Below, in pieces: positions 21,545-33,000 of a stretch of 64,000 nucleotides of DNA (positions within the stretch are counted from its first letter, which is position 1; the number at the start of each line of letters is the position of its first letter). The notes below the pieces were generated by a model that worked only from the letters and a program-made list of their open reading frames with translations, had not been told where the DNA came from and did not search any database. The position numbers and the translations under genes were made by a program. The stretch is from Mallotus nudiflorus (Eukaryota; Streptophyta; Magnoliopsida; Malpighiales; Euphorbiaceae): NCBI GenBank assembly GCA_947683625.1, contig CANTUR010000630.1:3286001-3350000 (forward strand), in the 5' to 3' direction.

Positions 21545-22290
21545 CTTCACCTAACGCCCCAAAGGCTATATGGTACCTTTTTCTTGTCTTTATTTAGTGC
21601 ACATTTTATATGTTGTTTATTTAGCCTGACGCCCCAGAGGCTATACCTAACACGCCAGAGGCTACATGGCTTATTTTGGTTTATTACGCTTAATGCCCGT
21701 GTGGCTATACGGCTTATTATGATTTTATCTACCTAACGCCTCAGAGGTTATATGGTGGTTTCTATTTAATCTTATTTTATTCATGTTTTTGTTTGTTTGT
21801 TGGTCTTACCTGATGCCCTCGAGGCTATACTGTATTCATTGTTGTTATTATTGTTCTCGCTTGACGCCTGTATGGCTATATGACTTTCACTTGTGTTTTT
21901 CCATCTGACGCCTGTATGGCTATATGACTTCTCTTGTGTTTCTCTGCCTAGCGTTTGCATGGCTAAATGGCTTTTATTGTGTGTTTCTCTATCTAACGCC
22001 TGTGTGGCTAAATGACTTTTATTATATGTTTTTTGCTTGACTCCTACGTGGCTATTTGGCTTTCTCTTTTTTTTTTTTGCCTGACACCTGCATGGTTATA
22101 TGACTTCTTTTATATTTCTCTACCTAATGCATGTATAGTTAAATGGCTTTTATTGTGTGTTTCTTGTCTAATGCCTGTGTGGCTATATAGCTTTTCTTGT
22201 ATTTTTTTTACCTAATGCTTGTGTGGCTATATGGCTTCTCTTGTGCTTTTCCCCTAATGCTTACGTGGTTATATGGCTTCCCTTATTGTT
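21545..22290 (+). repeat. Tandem repeat array in the retroelement 3' UTR
   Basis: About 14 diverged units of roughly 45-60 bp centred on CCTAACGCC(TG/CC)(T/A)G-GGCTATATGGCTT, each followed by a T/C/G-rich stretch such as CTCTTGTGTTTTTC. Early units are spaced irregularly, later ones (from about 21860) regularly. It lies directly upstream of the purine tract and 3' LTR. Such arrays are known from the 3' UTRs of plant Ogre/Tat elements and can seed satellites. Confidence 0.82.
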
Positions 22291-22362
22291 CTTTTCCTTA
22301 TCCCATGTTTGAAATTGAAAAGGCATAGGAGAGAAAGAAAAAAAATTATTATTTATTTTATT

Positions 22363-22756
22363 TGTAATGTATGTCAGGCTATGAGCATGAAATGGGTCTA
22401 ATATGTAAATTTGGACTAAAATATAAAATTGAAAATGATTGCAATCCAATTTAAAATAAAGAAATAATTTAATAATCAAAGGTAAAAAAATACAAAATAC
22501 ACCCGGAGGCCAACCATAAGGTTGGGTGGGTATTCAAAAAATCCATACTCAATTTTCAAATCTGATATCTGATAACGGCTTTTAGTAATCTCCGTGGAAT
22601 CCAGTTGTTGTACAGTGTGTCTCGACTTTTATCCGGGTGACAACTTCATATCCGATCTGGACCTAAAGCCCATTTTGTATTTTTTAGTAAATCTCAACCC
22701 CATACAATATCGTGATCATCATATACTTAGACGTGTGCTGAACCCCATCGCTTACA
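22363..22756 (+). repeat. 3' LTR of Ogre/Tat-like element
   Basis: Partner of the LTR at 17951. It ends GCTTACA and is followed by CTTGACTAAC, which differs from the bases before the 5' LTR. Confidence 0.82.
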
Positions 22757-24837
22757 CTTGACTAACTAGCTTTTAACCTTCCATTGTAGAAATAGAGTTA
22801 GGAGACAAGAATCCACCCAAATCAATAAATGGAACAACTAATTTTGGTGCATTAATGACTGGTTTTTTTTTTTTTTTATTCTGACCATATAAATTGTTGG
22901 GGTATGGTTAATTGGTATCGTAGCATTTTGGCATAAAAAACTAATGGTTTTTGCTCTTCTTTGTTGCGTTCTTCTTTGTGATGAACTGTTGATGATGGCT
23001 TATCTTTGATAAAGAATCACATTACACAAATCAATGGTCTCAAAATTAGAAAAACAAAAAAAATAAATCAAAATCTTGTTTGCTGCATTCGTCTTTGTAA
23101 TGAACTGATGCAATATTGAATAATATTTAATGAAGAGAGAGAGGGAGTGTGAGAAATGAGCAAAAAGGAGGTGAAAAATTGTTATGTTTTTTTTTTTTTT
23201 TGGGTCAAAAGGTGTGATGTTTAAAAAAAGGTCAAGGTTGTCATGCCCCCCAACCCATTTTTTTTGACACGTTGGACACAACTTTAAGTGAAGAGATGCA
23301 TATATCCTTTGCCACGTTAGCTTCATTAATAGTGTCAGTAGTTTTTAAGTTTTTTTGCTAGGGGTTTGAAATTTAGGTACTAATTTGATAGGATTCAAAT
23401 CACATCTCAGAAAAAGATTAAGATTTTATTTGTATTTTTTTTGAACTTTTTTTTGTCATTTTTTTTAATAAGAGGTGATATTATCTAAATTTTAAAAGTA
23501 AAATAGGAAATAATTTTTCCTTTTTAAATAAATAATGTAAAAATTGAACTGTTGTAAAATTTTTTTAAAGAGAAGTTACTTAACTACTTTCTCATAAATA
23601 ATTTTATCATTTTTATGATTTTATCCAAATTAAATTTAATTAATAACCATATGTTTGGAATTGAGAAAAATGGAAGAGGATAGAAAATCGGATAGAAAAA
23701 TAACTTTTTCTTGTTTGGAATGGGGAGGTAAATTGTAGAGAGGAAGAAAAGTGAACTTTATTTTCCTTTCCACCTTATCTCTCCAAATTAGAGAGAAAAT
23801 GGAGAAAAAAAATTTATTGTACATTTTTATCTTATAATTTTACTTTTATTATACAATTTATCTCTTCACTTATTATTTTAGTATATAGATATAATAGTAA
23901 ATATATTATATATTTAATTTTATCTTATTAATAAAAAAAGTATTATAACTTTCCATTTTTTTATATTATTTTTTTTAAAATTCAAATATAAAAGAGGAGA
24001 CGAAAAATAACATTATTTTCTTTCATATTTTTCTCCTAATTTTCTTTTCCCTCATTCTAAAATAGTGTAAAAGTTTTTTTTTTTTTTTAACAAAGTGTAA
24101 GAGTCTAATAAATTATAAATTGCGATATTTAAAAAAAAAACAATAATAAATGGGTCAGTAGTATTCTCTATTGTTTTTGAGTCTGCATTATTCTCTAATT
24201 TGGCATAAGCCTTTTGGAACTTAGTTAATTTTAGAATAGCGCAATGGGACCACATGTCTTGCCAAAAGTAAGTGCCATTTTCAAATTAGTATAATGGATC
24301 CAAACTGTGAAATTGTATGTGCAATAAATATTTAAAAAAAAAAAAACTAAAAAGAATGATATAATATATATTTTTCTATCATATTGTATTTTTATCATGT
24401 GATGAGTCAGAAATTTATTTAACGTACATAAAATTATATATAGAAAAGTGATAATTCTCTCAAAAATTAAGTAATTAAATGATAAATTTTTTTATGTTTT
24501 AAAATATTATGAATTTAATTTTTTTAAGTTCAATTTTTTACTGTAAAAAATGAAACTTTCCTTCTAAGTTAAAAAAAAAATTGATATCTCTTATAATTTG
24601 TGTTAGAATTTTTTTTTTCAAAAATACCCTTTCTAAAACTTAGATCCACTAAACTTCATAATGCAGTGAAGATTTGAATTTATTTTTTTTTCTAATTTGA
24701 TTGATTTATATATTAGACATATTTAATTATTATCATGTATCCAGCATTTAAAGAAAAAACCAATATGAATAATACAGTTTCATTAATATTTAGTGTAAAA
24801 AATTTGAATTTTGTCGAAATTAATTTAAAAGAGGAAG
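22757..24837. other. Non-coding, dispersed-repeat relic
   Basis: No gene seen. 23195-23425 is the inverted copy of the repeat at 14792-14960. The rest is A+T-rich with many homopolymer tracts. Confidence 0.5.
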
Positions 24838-25545
24838 ATTTTTTTTTTTTCTGAACAAAAATTTTTCATTAAGTCAGTTGGCCACAAGCATTTGAGTACA
24901 ACACTGCAAGCAAGACTACTGGAATATATTACAAGTCCAACCAGAATTAACAGCAAGACCGGAAGAGTGTTTAGAAATCCAATCAGCAACTCTATTAGCT
25001 TTTCTAAAAATATTACACCAACAAGCATAGCCATAGCTTCTGCATTGAGAGCCGACAGCCGAGAGGGAAGGTCTAGAAAAGCAAAAACCATCCATAAGTC
25101 TGATTCTTGCCTATAACTTACACCATAGTTGAACTTGGTAAACACTTGGAGAAGGAACTTTCCAAACAGGTTGCTGATTTGCTTCAGCTGACGACTGATT
25201 TTCAGTCTGCGTGAAAGAAGAATGTTCCTTTGATGGCTCTAGTAGGCTATTGCTTTACTGACAACTCATATGGATTATTCTTCTTGCATTGATCATCAAA
25301 GATATTGATCCAAATCTCCATGCAATGGAAACCAAAATATCCTCCTAAGTGTAGAAAACCTACCACCAGATTGAGAATATCTTGTACCACAACATCTATG
25401 GGGTAGGTGACCATAGTTTGCTTACATGAACCCCTCCTTGATAGTTGCGTTGTTGGACACTTACCAAAGTCAACAGGTGACTTAAACTTAATAAAACCTG
25501 GAGAAGGAGCCATTCCAAACAGCATGTTGATCCCTGTCAACTAAA
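24838..25545 (-). mobile_element. LINE-type retroelement fragment (RNase H-like end)
   Basis: On the minus strand, scattered frames match the C-terminal RNase H-like domain found in plant LINE ORF2 and related non-LTR elements: a W-K-V-P-S-P start near 25160, then SALNAEAMAML, RVADWISKHSSGL, and a C-terminus next to a poly(A) run (poly-T at 24839-24850 on the plus strand). A second W-x-APSPGFIKF-like start lies near 25510, so two fragments may be joined. Frames shift repeatedly; it is dead. No target duplication was found. Confidence 0.5.
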
Positions 25546-28500
25546 GGAGTGATTTTTCCTTCTGCTGAAATGGAATATCCTTAAATTATTTTCAGGCATC
25601 AATTGCATATGAATTTTCTGTGCTTTGATTTTTGCATCTAGATCATCAAAAAAGTTGAGTCAAATTTGGTGAGTTAAGGCTTGATACAAGACTCAAAGAA
25701 CTTCCTTTTTAGCCCAGAAATACTCCATAAAAGGATAGTAAAATCAACAAAAAGAAGAGACAAAAAGGGATTTTTAACCCTAGATTTGAAAGAACTATAA
25801 GTTATTATAAGGATACACCTATCACATAAGCAAAGAAATAAAAAGACAAAGAAAAATAGAGAAAATGAAAGAAAAAGGATCAATTTCCTGCCAGAAATTG
25901 ACCTATGGGAAGATTATTTCTGTATCATATAATTTTTCGATACTTAGATTATATCACATCCTTATTGACAAAAAAAAAAAATTATCATTTTGAAAATATT
26001 TTTATTTCTATTAGGAATAATTGTATTTTTTGGTATCTTAACTTTTTGATGTTTGCTATTTTGATTTCTTAACAATAATTTTTTTTTAATTGAATATCTG
26101 AATTTTCTAAAATAGTAACTTTGGGTCAATTTCCCCTTGTTAGAGTGATAATTGTGCATCAATCGAACCCACTTCTTTGTGACATGTAAGTCATCTCATA
26201 TAAAAAATTAATGAATGGAAAAAATTATTCTAATAAAAAAAAATGACATTGTTGCCCAAATTGTCAAACTTTTTTATACCTAAACTCTATCATGACTTTT
26301 GAAAAAGGCTTTGAAGAGTTTGAAGATCAATCCAATAATATCAAGTCATTTATTATTTATATATATACTATTAATAGATTTTAATTTTTATCACTTTTAT
26401 TAAATACTCAATTTTTATTTATTTGAATTTCCAATTCATTAAAGACCAAAACTACTATATAATATCCCCTTCTTTCTCCACTTAAAGCTCTGTTAGGTAT
26501 TAGGTGAGAAAGAAGACAAGAAAGAGAGGCATCATTTTGTTGCGCATCACCTTTGAAATTGAATGATGCAGTTGTTGTTGTGTCTTGAATGGAGTTGAAA
26601 CGACAAGAGAAAGAAGAAGAACAGTTGTTGTTGTTGTGTCTTGAATGGAGCTAGAACAACGACAAGAAAAAGAAGAAGAAAGGGTTTCATGTTTGGATAA
26701 TCATAGCCATGTAGCTATCACCAACTGCAAATTAACAAGAAAAAAACCCTCTCCCCTAGTTTGATTGTTGCATTGCTACGCGGATCTTCCTGTTTTATGT
26801 TTATGTCAAGAGATATGAGGTGGTGTCTTTATTAGGTTAATTTTTTCCATTCAATATTTTTATGTGAGATAGTGTGCATATCATAAATAAATGGATTCCA
26901 CAGGTGCGTAGTCATCATTTTGGTAAAAGGAAATTGACCAAAAACATCACATTATTACTATTTTGGAAACTTCAAATTCTTAATTAAATAAAAAATTGGC
27001 AAAATACCCTTTTTTACCTTTGAAATTTACCCTTTTCACTCATTTCATAAATCAATTTTTTTTAATCAATAATACATATAAATTTTTATTTTAAACCGAT
27101 TTTTTCCATATCAGATATAACCAAACATGTATGAAGGACGCACAATGATATGACACAAGTAAACATCCATGTCAAACATTTTACCCTTAAACTTTACATT
27201 TTTTATCCATTTTACTCTTAAACTTTCAAAATTAACTAATTGTATATATGAACTTCTATTATAAATTTAATAAAATATTGGTGATGAATTTAACTTTTTA
27301 TTGTTATGCTAATAATTTTTATTTAATTTTGATTAGACAAATATTTTTATTAAAATTGATTAACTTGACTAAATTAAAATAATTTATCAGAATTTTTGTA
27401 TTAAGATTCGCTAAAATTATTGATTATTAACTAAACTAAAAAAATTTAAATGAGTTATGAAGTTTGCAAACAAGTTTGAATATAAATTTACGAATTAACT
27501 TGTAATTTTTATATTTCATAGATATATAATATAAAAATTCTTATTATAAAAATATTTTAAAAATATATTATTAGAATAAAATTATAATTTTTATTAAATA
27601 TATTATAATTTATTTATTAAATAATTTATTTTAATTTTTAATGTCTCATTATATAATATTCCTATTAAAAAAAAGCTGAATACCTCTTTTTACTAATTTA
27701 GTCCATTTCACACATTAATTTAAAAAAATTAACCAATTGAACATATAAACTTTTATTTTGTACCGATTTCATCCATGGACATATCAACTAACATTAACAC
27801 ACTAGATCTTCTTTCACTGACCACACGCCTCATATTTATTAGACTCACGTGCTTGTCCATACTGTCAAATAATATATGAAATAAAATAAAAAAATGTCAT
27901 TCATAAGTGAAATTAGTTCAAAATAAAAATTTATATATGTTATTGGTTAAAAAACACTTGATGTGTGAAATGAACGAAATGAAGATGAAAAAAGGTATTC
28001 GATTAATAAAAATTATTACAATATCAAAACAGTAAAAAATAAAAAAAATTAAAACATAAAAAATGTAATTATTCCTCTCCATTGTCATAAAATTAAGTCG
28101 CCTGCCGAGTTTCATATGTCATTAAAAAATAAAAACTAACAAAAACATCATATTCATTAGTTATATTTATCGGTAGGGTAATGACTAGCTCTAGCTGAAT
28201 CCAACAAGGCTTGCCAATCTTGTCGAAAAAAGCTCACCTTTTAATTTATTTTATAAAACTATGCCTGCTTAAACTTAGACATTGTGTGTTTGATTTGCGT
28301 GCCCTTTAGATTAAAAAAAATAAAAAGTCCTCAATAAACAATTTAAAATTTACAATCACTTTGATCATGCCGTCAAGCAAGGTTTGATCATAAGTCATAA
28401 CAATAAATTAAAAATTTCATTTAATTTTGGGTCCTTGGAGTTCCAAACTTCATTAATTAATCATGTTCAACATCACAAAACTCCATTTTAATGTCTCACA

Positions 28501-30087
28501 AAAATAATTTATTCATTGTACATTTGTATGTGGTCCATTAGGCAATATGTTAGTAATAAAAATGGATTTGATCTTAATTGGTTAATTAAATATTAATTTA
28601 AGTTGTAATCATATTAAATTAGTTGTTAAAGTTTTTTATTGTTGTTATAGTTATATTTAGATCGAACCGAATTCGTTAGAATATAGTGAACTCTAAATAT
28701 TAATAATTCAGACAGAAAAATTTAATTGTAATTAGATATAACAACTAAAAAAAATGATCAAATAATTTATTTCAATTTTTTTAAGCACATCAAGTGAAGA
28801 ATGCTTGGTTTAATACTCAAACTTTATAATATTATTTAGAGGTCCGGGTTTATATCCCTCACACCTAATTCTTTTTTTGAATTTATTAAAAAAAAAAAGG
28901 CTTTTCGTGCACATTACGACTTTGTAATTCAAGTCTTTCTTTTCTTTCATCATCTAATCTGTCAACTAAACATAAGATACGAATTCAATGTTTATTCTAT
29001 CCAAATTTAAGTATAGTAGTTGTTGAATTTCATTTATTTATCATTAACCGATTGAAACTGAACTTTTTTAAAGACTTATTATTGTTGTCTAAAATTATAA
29101 TTTTTTCGACTTTTGTAAATTTTTACTAAAAATTTTAAAATTTGTCCAAAGTAACTTAATTTAATATATTATTTGTAATTTTGTCAAAATTAGAAAAAAT
29201 AAAATGCTTATATGACATCTAAAATAAAATAGCTAATCATTAATTTTATGTTTTCTAAGTCAACCTCACCTAAATACTAATTATAATAGTTAATCATATT
29301 TTAATCTGTGTAAGTTTTAAAAATATAAAATGGAAATAAAAATTGTTTAAATTATAAAATATACATGTTGGTCTTCTTTTTTAGCTAATTTTGCTTTCAT
29401 ATATATGAATGTAAATTTATAATAATAAAAGTGAGGTAATTCATCTTAAATGTTATGTATGTGTTTTATTTTTAAATTTTTGATCAATTTATAATTGTGT
29501 TAAAATTGTAAAAAAATTAAAATAAACTATCAAAATAAGTTTATTTTACTAAATTTTAAAATTTGATATATTTCTACGAAAATTTGAAATTTTTTTTTTA
29601 TACTAATAGACATTTTTGAAATAAAAATTTTAAAATTCTGTGAGTTATTCCAATTTTAAAGTTTTGGATGGAATTGGTATTGTTGGGTTTTGCTTAAAAC
29701 TTTTTTTTGGTCGAGGTTTTGCTTAAAACTACTGGTGCCATGGATGAAAGAAACAGTCATGGGCCACGACAGTAACAAGAAGAGACGAAAGCAGAAAAAC
29801 AGAGAGAAGAAGAAGAACAAAGCCCAAACCCATCAAACTTTGCGTGTGACACTTTCACAGAAGGAAATAATTTCATTTTCAAGAAAACAAAACACACCCA
29901 ACTAGAGTCCGGAGCCACAAAGCAAGAAGCAACAGCTCTAGCGTGGCCTCTTCCACTCCTTGCAAAATTTCCAATGGCTTCCTTGTTTTCGCACGTCACA
30001 TGAACTCCACACCATCATTCAGTTCTTTCTTCTTGTAGCAGAAGAGGCTAGTTTCTCTCTGGTTATTTCTTTTTATTCTTGAAAAGA
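25546..30087. other. A+T-rich intergenic DNA with MITE relics
   Basis: Upstream of the anion-transporter gene. A short imperfect tandem repeat with GTTGTTGTGTCTTGAATGGAG occurs at about 26568-26685. One arm related to the MITE at 27676 lies at about 27000-27130. 28790-28880 has weak SINE-like A/B boxes. The 5' UTR of the transporter probably begins in 29650-30087, where base composition rises. No other gene seen. Confidence 0.5.
27676..28004. mobile_element. MITE-like element with roughly 95-bp inverted ends
   Basis: The left arm starts GAATACCTCTTTTTAC and contains CATTTCACACATTAA and AACTTTTATTTTGTACCGATTTCA. The right arm, read on the minus strand, starts GAATACCTTTTTTCATC and contains the same blocks in order. 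About 330 bp, no ORF. A clean target duplication could not be read. Confidence 0.6.
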
Positions 30088-33000
30088 ATGGCAAATTTTG
30101 CACTTACTAATAGAGCAGAGAGCTTTTGCTTTCTTTCTCACAGCACAAGCACAATCACTTGCAGACAACCTTCTTTCTGTAACAACTCTTCTCTCAAACT
30201 CAAGAACTTGCATTTATTACCCTCCAAGAGATTCTTGAAATTCAGGGTCTTGTGTGGCATTAAAGAGAAAGAGAATGTTAAAGAAAGTGAAAGAGTTCCT
30301 GATGTTATCACTGGATTGCGAGTGGATGGATTGGAGAAGAATGGGACTGAATTGGGGAGTGATAGTCGATTACAAGAAGTGGGTTTTGATTGGAATTGGC
30401 CTCCATGGAAGAATATTCCTCAAAGATATAAACTTATTGGCACTACTTCACTTGCTTTTGTTATTTGTAATATGGACAAGGTAGGTTTTTGTTGCCCATC
30501 TTTTAGACAATTGAATGAACTCTTTTTAGTGTTATTGTCATCAATGATCAATGGTGTAATTGGGGAAGGAAAAGGAGAAGGTTTGGCTTTATCTTTGTAC
30601 ACTTGCAAGAGGACCACTGTCAGTGATATTACTAATATGCTTAGATGATTAACTGCAGTCATGTCGCAAGGAAAAGGCATAAATCGCATTTGATGTTATA
30701 GACTAAAGAAGTTCAGTTGTGTAATGCTGCTCAAGTAGTTATTTCTAATCCCTTCACTAAAAAATTGGGCAGGTAAACTTGAGTGTTGCAATTATTCCAA
30801 TGTCTCATCAGTTTGGGTGGAATGCATCAGTGGCTGGGTTAGTGCAATCATCCTTCTTTTGGGGATATGCGTTGAGTCAATTACCAGGCGGCTGGCTATC
30901 CAAGATATTTGGTGGGAGGTTAGTTCATGATGACTTGTAATATTTATCTTGCAGTTCATATTTGTATCGTACTTAAGATTGGTTATATAAATTGCTCGGT
31001 CTAGGTTATTTGCTATGTTGATAAGTTATAGTTAACTCTTCTTTTTCTAATAATCTTCTTATACAGGAAAATTCTTAAGTTTGGGGTGCTAGCTTGGTCA
31101 TTGGCAACAGCACTTGTCCCTCTGCTTGCTGGATTTATGCCTGGACTTGTGTTGTCGAGGGTTTTGGTATTTAAATTTCTTTGGAACTCCTCTGCTTTAC
31201 AGTTTTGTATATTTTATGTAGAGTTTCAATTTTCAGTCCATATTGTGTAATTGAATGTTCCATTCTTCAAACATGCTCCTTTGGATTTTAATGTCCATTA
31301 TCATGCCCCATACATGATATTTTGATTTAATCTCTCCTTCTCTAATCCTCCTCATGTAGTTTCCTTTTCTGTTTCAAATCTAGGTTGGAATAGGAGAAGG
31401 TGTTTCCCCATCCGCTGCAACTGATCTTATTGCCAGGCATGTAGAACAACATTTGTGTGATGTGTAGATTGAAAAAGTAGATTATTTATTATTGTATTTC
31501 ATGTACTATCATATGCAGAAGCATTTGGCCCAAATTTATCATTCGCACATATTCTACTCCTGTTAGACTTCTATTTTTCCTTCTTTTTTCCTGCAGCATT
31601 GCTAATGTCCAGATTACATCATTTTCCCTCTTCTTTTAACAAAGGCAAACCGCTGTATTATAGAAATCCTTGTGGTTGTGGATGTCTGGAAGGAAATTTT
31701 GTTTAATCTGAAAAGAAAAACTGTGACTTTCCTGTTTTGGTGCTTTGGATTTATTAGGTGGTTTAATTACATGTGAAACTGTTGCTTCTTTAGTGTGCAC
31801 CTTCAGTGGGATGTTAACCTTCTGTGCTTGGATCATGAGGATTATTTTTGCAGTTGATTAGAGCACCCTGACCGCCTTGAACAATTACATAATGTGAATA
31901 AATACATGCACGAACACAAGAATGCAACAAAGTTTTGTCTATCATCCCTTCAAAAATTTTCTTGCCTTTGCTTTTTTCCTGTATTATATGTGCTTTCATT
32001 TGTCTGAGTATTGTCCCACACATTTTGAGGCAGACAAGGCATGTCCTATTTGTTTCATTCTGTGCTACTGAACCTGCATTTCTTGAATCCTTAATCATAC
32101 TTAACAAAAACATGAAACTTCTAAAAGATTAATTGTTTTTACTATGCTTCTTTTTGTCTCTTTCAATAGAATAACACTCAATAAAGTAAAATATTCCTGC
32201 CCCAACTGATTTTGTACCATTGACGATAAACTTAGCAGCTCACTTAATATGTACTTCTAGTGCTGCCAGTATTACCTTCTGATAAGGACAATCTCATGGC
32301 AAAGATATCATGTGCAATTCATTTTACCTCTTTTAACATTGCCCATGGCACATGCAGGTCAATACCTTTGGAAGAGCGCTCACGGGCTGTAGCATTTGTC
32401 TTTGGAGGATTAAGTGTAGGAAGTGTTGCAGGGTAAGTTTTGTTGAAAATGGTTTTATTTAAGAGCTCTCCTTATTATGAAGATACTCTGATCCTCTAAT
32501 GAGTTTGTTAATAAAGAAGATGAACTAGGCATGATGTTCTGTACTGCTTTCATCAAATTTTGTTGAAATGAAGAAACACTTTTCTGTTTTATTTGCTAAG
32601 AAAATCATTTAGAAGAGTTACAACTTTAGACCTTCCAAACTTCATTAACATTCCTTGGATTCTTTTACTTGCATGGTGCTTTATCTGTAGACTCTTCTTT
32701 GATTTCTGAAGGAACGATTGATTGCACCTAGCACTTCCTGAGGTAGTCTTCTGCTGATATATATTTAAATACAAAGAGCTTTTTTTTTTTTTTTTAAAAT
32801 TTTTTCTAATAATCAATATTTGACTAACAATATAAACAAACATCAACTATTTTTAAGTCTTTCACATGTATCTTGTGGACAAGTTTATACTGTGCTCACT
32901 TCTTTTGAGTTGAAGAAGTGATTCGGTACTGTTTGATAAGCATTTCTGACAATAGAAAGAAAATTCATGCAGGCTTCTTTTGGCTCCTCCCCTAATTCAA

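Larger units (their letters stand above)
17951..22756 (+). mobile_element. Ogre/Tat-like gag-only LTR retrotransposon (TR-GAG type)
   Basis: Two direct LTRs (about 17951-18343 and 22363-22756, both ending TACA) enclose a PBS right after the 5' LTR, a decayed gag, 1.5 kb without recognisable coding, a tandem-repeat array and a purine-rich tract (22328-22345) just before the 3' LTR. No protease, RT, RNase H or integrase was seen anywhere inside, so it is non-autonomous. The gag and PBS types match Ogre/Tat elements (family knowledge). The LTRs differ at many sites and no 5-bp target duplication could be read, so it is old. The exact 5' ends of the LTRs are uncertain by tens of bases. Confidence 0.8.

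Noticed and set aside
21545..22290. CRISPR-like array or independent satellite
   Set aside because: Plant DNA, diverged units without constant spacers, and location inside an LTR element.
24825..25540. Open frames taken as a host gene
   Set aside because: Interrupted RNase H-like pieces beside a poly(A) run fit a LINE relic.
29690..29999. Short overlapping frames upstream of the PHT4 gene
   Set aside because: Probably its 5' UTR or promoter; no protein similarity.
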